A stretch of 64,000 nucleotides of DNA, taken from NCBI GenBank assembly GCA_963825255.1, contig CAWGSF010000009.1, positions 930,001 to 994,000 on the forward strand. The letters run 5' to 3'. The notes below the pieces were generated by a model. The model did no database searches and was not told where the DNA came from. It saw only the letters and a list, made by a program, of their open reading frames with translations. Positions 61,568-64,000 of the stretch are shown here, in pieces (the first letter of the stretch is position 1; each line of letters starts with the position of its first letter). The DNA is from JAIBJN01 sp963825255. GTDB taxonomy: Bacteria; Actinomycetota; Thermoleophilia; Gaiellales; Gaiellaceae. A program made the translations under genes and the position numbers.

Positions 61568-61840
61568 TCAGAGCAGCGTGCGGGAGTCGTCGCGCACGCC
61601 GAGGGACGGCTCGAGGCCTTCGAGGGGGTTCTCTCCCGTCGCCTCTCTGTAGGCGGCCGGGATCTGTCGCCGCCGGCTGACGCCGAGCTTGGCGCGAAGC
61701 ACGTCCGAGTGAGCCTTGGCGGTGCGAGGGGAAACGCCGAGTCGGTCGGCGATCTCGAGGTTCGAGCACCCCGCCGCGATCAGCCGGACGACCTGTCGCT
61801 GACGCTCGGTGAACCGGATTCCGCCATACACAGTGATCAT
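61568..61840 (-). CDS. HTH-only LuxR-type protein
   Basis: The 90 residues are almost only a GerE HTH: RFTERQRQVVRLIAAGCSNLEIADRLGVSPRTAKAHSDVLRAKLGVSRRRQIPAAY. A short polar tail follows. No sensory domain. It lies upstream of the MalT-like regulator on the same strand (128 nt apart, with no gene seen in the gap) and may modulate the same targets. Confidence 0.82.
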   Translation of the reverse strand: MITVYGGIRFTERQRQVVRLIAAGCSNLEIADRLGVSPRTAKAHSDVLRAKLGVSRRRQIPAAYREATGENPLEGLEPSLGVRDDSRTLL

Positions 61841-61900
61841 GCGGCGATCTTGGCAACCGCTCGCGGCGACGGCTATTGGCTTCGAGGGCGAACTTGCCCG

Positions 61901-62932
61901 CTACGCCCGCGGGCGTACGAAGGCGGCCGAGTGGCCGCGCGCGTTGACCTGTGCGACCTCGTCCGGCTCGAGCCCGCCGATGCGCAGCAGGAGCGCGAGC
62001 TCGTCGCGGAGGTGCGTCTGCATCATCTCCGGCCCGTCCGTCGCGATCGTGAAGGAGACGCCGCGGTCGGCGAAGGCGCGCACGGTGTCGCGGAGCTCGT
62101 CCTCGTCGCGGAGCGCCCCCGTCAGGAGGTTCGAGCTCGGGCAGATCTCGAGCACGGTCTCGCTCTCGCGGAGGGCGCGCATCGTCTCCTCGTCCTGCGC
62201 CGCGAGGATCCCGTGGCCGATGCGCTCGGGGCGCAGGTGCTCGACGACCTCTCCGATCTCCTCGATCCCGTGCCGGCCGCCCTCCTCGCCGACGTGGATG
62301 GTCACCCCGAGCCCCGACGCTCGCGCCTCGTCGACCAGCGGGGCGAGGTCGCGGTACGGGTACGGGCCGCCGTCGGGCCGGGGCCCGGCGATGTCGACGC
62401 CGACGATGCCCCGGTCGGCGTAGCGAATCGCCTTCTCGACGATCACCTCGTTCTGCGCGCGGGTGAACGTCCGGTCCATCATGAGGATCAGGCCCGCGCG
62501 CACCTGCGGGTACTCGAGGCGGGCGCGGTCGAGGCCGCGCGTGGCCGCCATGATGATGTGGTCGAGGTCGCGCTCGCCGCCGCGGTTCCGCTTCATCGGG
62601 TTGAAGCGGAGCTCGAGCGTCGTGATGTTCTGCGTCCTGTACGCGCCTCCGATGGCGCCGTGCACCGAAAGCTCGACGGCGAGCGGGCTCGACTGGATGA
62701 GCTCCGTCCACTTGTAGATCGCGTCGAGCTCGGGAAGCCCCTTCACGCCCCGGGGATCGACCGTGACCAGCTCGACGAAGTCCCAGTAGTCCCTGACGGG
62801 GAGCGCGATCCCCTGCTCGTGGGAAAGGGTCCACATGACCGCGGGGTGGACGGAGCCGCCGAGGTGCGTGTGCAGCTCGGCGAGCCCCTCGCGGCTCAGG
62901 TCGGCGACGAGGGCGAGGCTCTCGTCCGACAC
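61901..62932 (-). CDS. Adenosine deaminase-family aminohydrolase
   Basis: A metal-dependent deaminase of 343 residues: HTHLGGS (21-27, zinc ligands), VTIHVGEEGG (third His and catalytic Glu), RIGHGI and the final TDGPEM Asp. The fold and motifs match adenosine/adenine deaminases. Substrates other than adenosine, such as N6-methyl-AMP or futalosine-type compounds, exist in the family. The GTG start is two bases after the aminotransferase gene, so they are probably co-transcribed. Confidence 0.9.
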   Translation of the reverse strand: MSDESLALVADLSREGLAELHTHLGGSVHPAVMWTLSHEQGIALPVRDYWDFVELVTVDPRGVKGLPELDAIYKWTELIQSSPLAVELSVHGAIGGAYRTQNITTLELRFNPMKRNRGGERDLDHIIMAATRGLDRARLEYPQVRAGLILMMDRTFTRAQNEVIVEKAIRYADRGIVGVDIAGPRPDGGPYPYRDLAPLVDEARASGLGVTIHVGEEGGRHGIEEIGEVVEHLRPERIGHGILAAQDEETMRALRESETVLEICPSSNLLTGALRDEDELRDTVRAFADRGVSFTIATDGPEMMQTHLRDELALLLRIGGLEPDEVAQVNARGHSAAFVRPRA

Positions 62933-62934
62933 GC

Positions 62935-64000
62935 CTAGCCCCGCTGCTCGACCGCCGCGGCGATCGTCCCGCCGGCGACCCGCTCGGGGATCGTCTCGAG
63001 GCGCTCGACGGGCTCGGCGCTGAAGACGAAGCGGACGTGCCGCCCGGCGACCGGCCCGCCCCAGCCGACCATGGCCGTCGCCGCGATCGCGCTCTCCTCG
63101 AGCAGCGCGCGCGAGGCCTCGTGGGGGTCGAGCCCGAGCGAGGCGACGTCGAGGAGCAGCGACCAGCCGCCTCCGGGGCGCACGAAGGGCCAGTCGGGCA
63201 GCCCGGCGAGCATGACGTCCCGCCGCCGCTCGAGCTCGCGAACGCAGTCCTCGACGTGTCCCTGATCGCCTCGGAGGACCGCGGCGCCTGCCGCGCGGGA
63301 GAGCCCGACCGGCGTCGTCGTGTTGTAGACGTGGGCCCAGCCGGCGTCCTCCACGGTCTCCGCCGGGCCGGCCACCCAGCCGACCCGCCAGCCGATCATC
63401 CGGTGCTCCTTCGAGAGCGAGCCGACGACGATCGTCCGCTCGACCATGCCCTCGTGGTGGAGAGGGTGGACGAGGGGGCGGTTGTCGAAGAGCAGCCGCT
63501 CCATCGCCGCGTCGTAGATCAGGAAGAGGTCGCGTTCGCGGCAGAGGTCGCAGATCAGGCGCCAGTCGTCCGCGTCGAAGGTCCCGCCGGAGGGCATCGA
63601 CGGGCTCATGAGGAGCATCCCCGCGGTTGCGTCACCCACCGCGGCCGCGAGCGCGTCGCGGTCGAGCCGCCATTCGCCGTCGGTGACCACGAACGGGACG
63701 AGCCGCGGCGTGCCGCCCGCGAGGTGGACGCGGTTGACGATGCCCGCGTACGTCGGGTCGGTGACGATCACCTCGTCGCCGGGATCCACCGTGACGAGAA
63801 GCGCGTTCAGGAGCCCCTCCATGCCGCCACAGGTGATCACCACCTCCCGCTCGGGGTCGTAGCGGTGGCCCGTTCGCTCGGCGGTGAAGTCGGCGATCGC
63901 GGCCCGCAGGTCGAGGTCGCCGGTGAACGGGAGCCAGCTGTTCGCCGGGGGTGTGTCCAGGCTCTCGGTCGTGACCGGGATCGCCTCCGGCGGCAGGGGG
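62935..64000 (-). CDS. Class I/II PLP aminotransferase (N-terminus beyond the right edge)
   Basis: The visible 354 residues show the fold-type I aminotransferase body: SWLPFTGDLDLRAAIADFTAERTG, VITCGGMEGLLNALLVTVDPGDEVIVTDPTYAGIVNRV, LLMSPSMPSGG (in place of the usual NPxNPTG), the aldimine Asp and Tyr region FLIYDAAMERLLF, and PLP lysine in GSLSKEHRMIGWRVGW. The C-terminal Arg is in GRHVRFVFS. It resembles aspartate/aromatic or KAT-type transaminases; the substrate is undetermined. The 5' end is missing. Confidence 0.88.
   Translation of the reverse strand, partial: PLPPEAIPVTTESLDTPPANSWLPFTGDLDLRAAIADFTAERTGHRYDPEREVVITCGGMEGLLNALLVTVDPGDEVIVTDPTYAGIVNRVHLAGGTPRLVPFVVTDGEWRLDRDALAAAVGDATAGMLLMSPSMPSGGTFDADDWRLICDLCRERDLFLIYDAAMERLLFDNRPLVHPLHHEGMVERTIVVGSLSKEHRMIGWRVGWVAGPAETVEDAGWAHVYNTTTPVGLSRAAGAAVLRGDQGHVEDCVRELERRRDVMLAGLPDWPFVRPGGGWSLLLDVASLGLDPHEASRALLEESAIAATAMVGWGGPVAGRHVRFVFSAEPVERLETIPERVAGGTIAAAVEQRG

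Overview
This is a very GC-rich (about 70 % G+C by eye), densely packed bacterial chromosome segment. Gene content points to the Actinobacteria, most likely a Thermoleophilia-type lineage: a complete HpnC/D/E hopanoid operon, a PPOX/F420-type flavoprotein, stop/start overlaps of the ATGA and GTGA type, TANNNT -10 boxes sitting 6-10 nt before start codons (leaderless mRNAs), and actinobacterial-style DnaA boxes. The taxonomic placement is inference. There are no rRNA or tRNA genes, CRISPR arrays, prophages or insertion sequences that I can support. At least twenty single-base frame breaks, mostly insertions, cut otherwise intact genes in 12 to 13 loci; I read most of them as sequence errors rather than decay.

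Layout. 1-5950 (minus strand): a branched-chain amino acid operon in the order leader peptide, leuA, leuB-like, ilvB, ilvN, ilvC, hom. It starts with a Leu/Ile-rich leader peptide and two hairpins, the second touching the leuA ribosome binding site. The leuB-like protein has lost its catalytic residues and LeuA lacks the leucine-feedback domain. 6000-16300: mixed genes, namely a YdeI-like protein, a multiply frame-broken FAD oxidoreductase, one copy of a 122-bp dispersed repeat, a patatin/metallophosphoesterase pair, an SDR, an MFS carrier fused to a cyclic-nucleotide-binding domain, a small repeat protein, and a GAF/subtilase/lipoprotein unit. 16380-21880: a polyamine (Puu-like) catabolic operon with a divergent permease.

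21870-32910: a HAD phosphatase, an IscA/HesB-like protein, an alpha/beta hydrolase, a dimethylglycine/sarcosine dehydrogenase-like enzyme with a coupled degenerate metallo-beta-lactamase-like protein, a GGDEF cyclase, an ornithine cyclodeaminase-like operon, an ArsR/SRPBCC pair with a palindromic operator-promoter, a CaiB-type CoA-transferase and an aldo/keto reductase. 32924-42091: the hopanoid operon hpnC-hpnD-hpnE-shc-hpnA-hpnH-hpnG, continuing into ispH and pheA. It makes squalene, cyclises it to hopene, adds adenosine and removes the base, while IspH supplies isoprenoid precursors.

42160-50530: a secreted protein; a minus-strand run of exonuclease, FMN hydroxy-acid oxidase, HDAC-like deacetylase, thioredoxin and tandem GNAT; then topoisomerase III and a primary-type sigma factor. 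50850-57000: an oligopeptide-type ABC importer (binding protein, two permeases, two ATPases) followed by a minimal LuxR regulator. 57000-64000: an intergenic region with the second repeat copy, a hairpin and DnaA-box-like sites, an HD-GYP protein running tail-to-tail into a MalT/LuxR ATPase regulator inside a lower-GC block, a small LuxR protein, an adenosine deaminase and a partial aminotransferase at the right edge.
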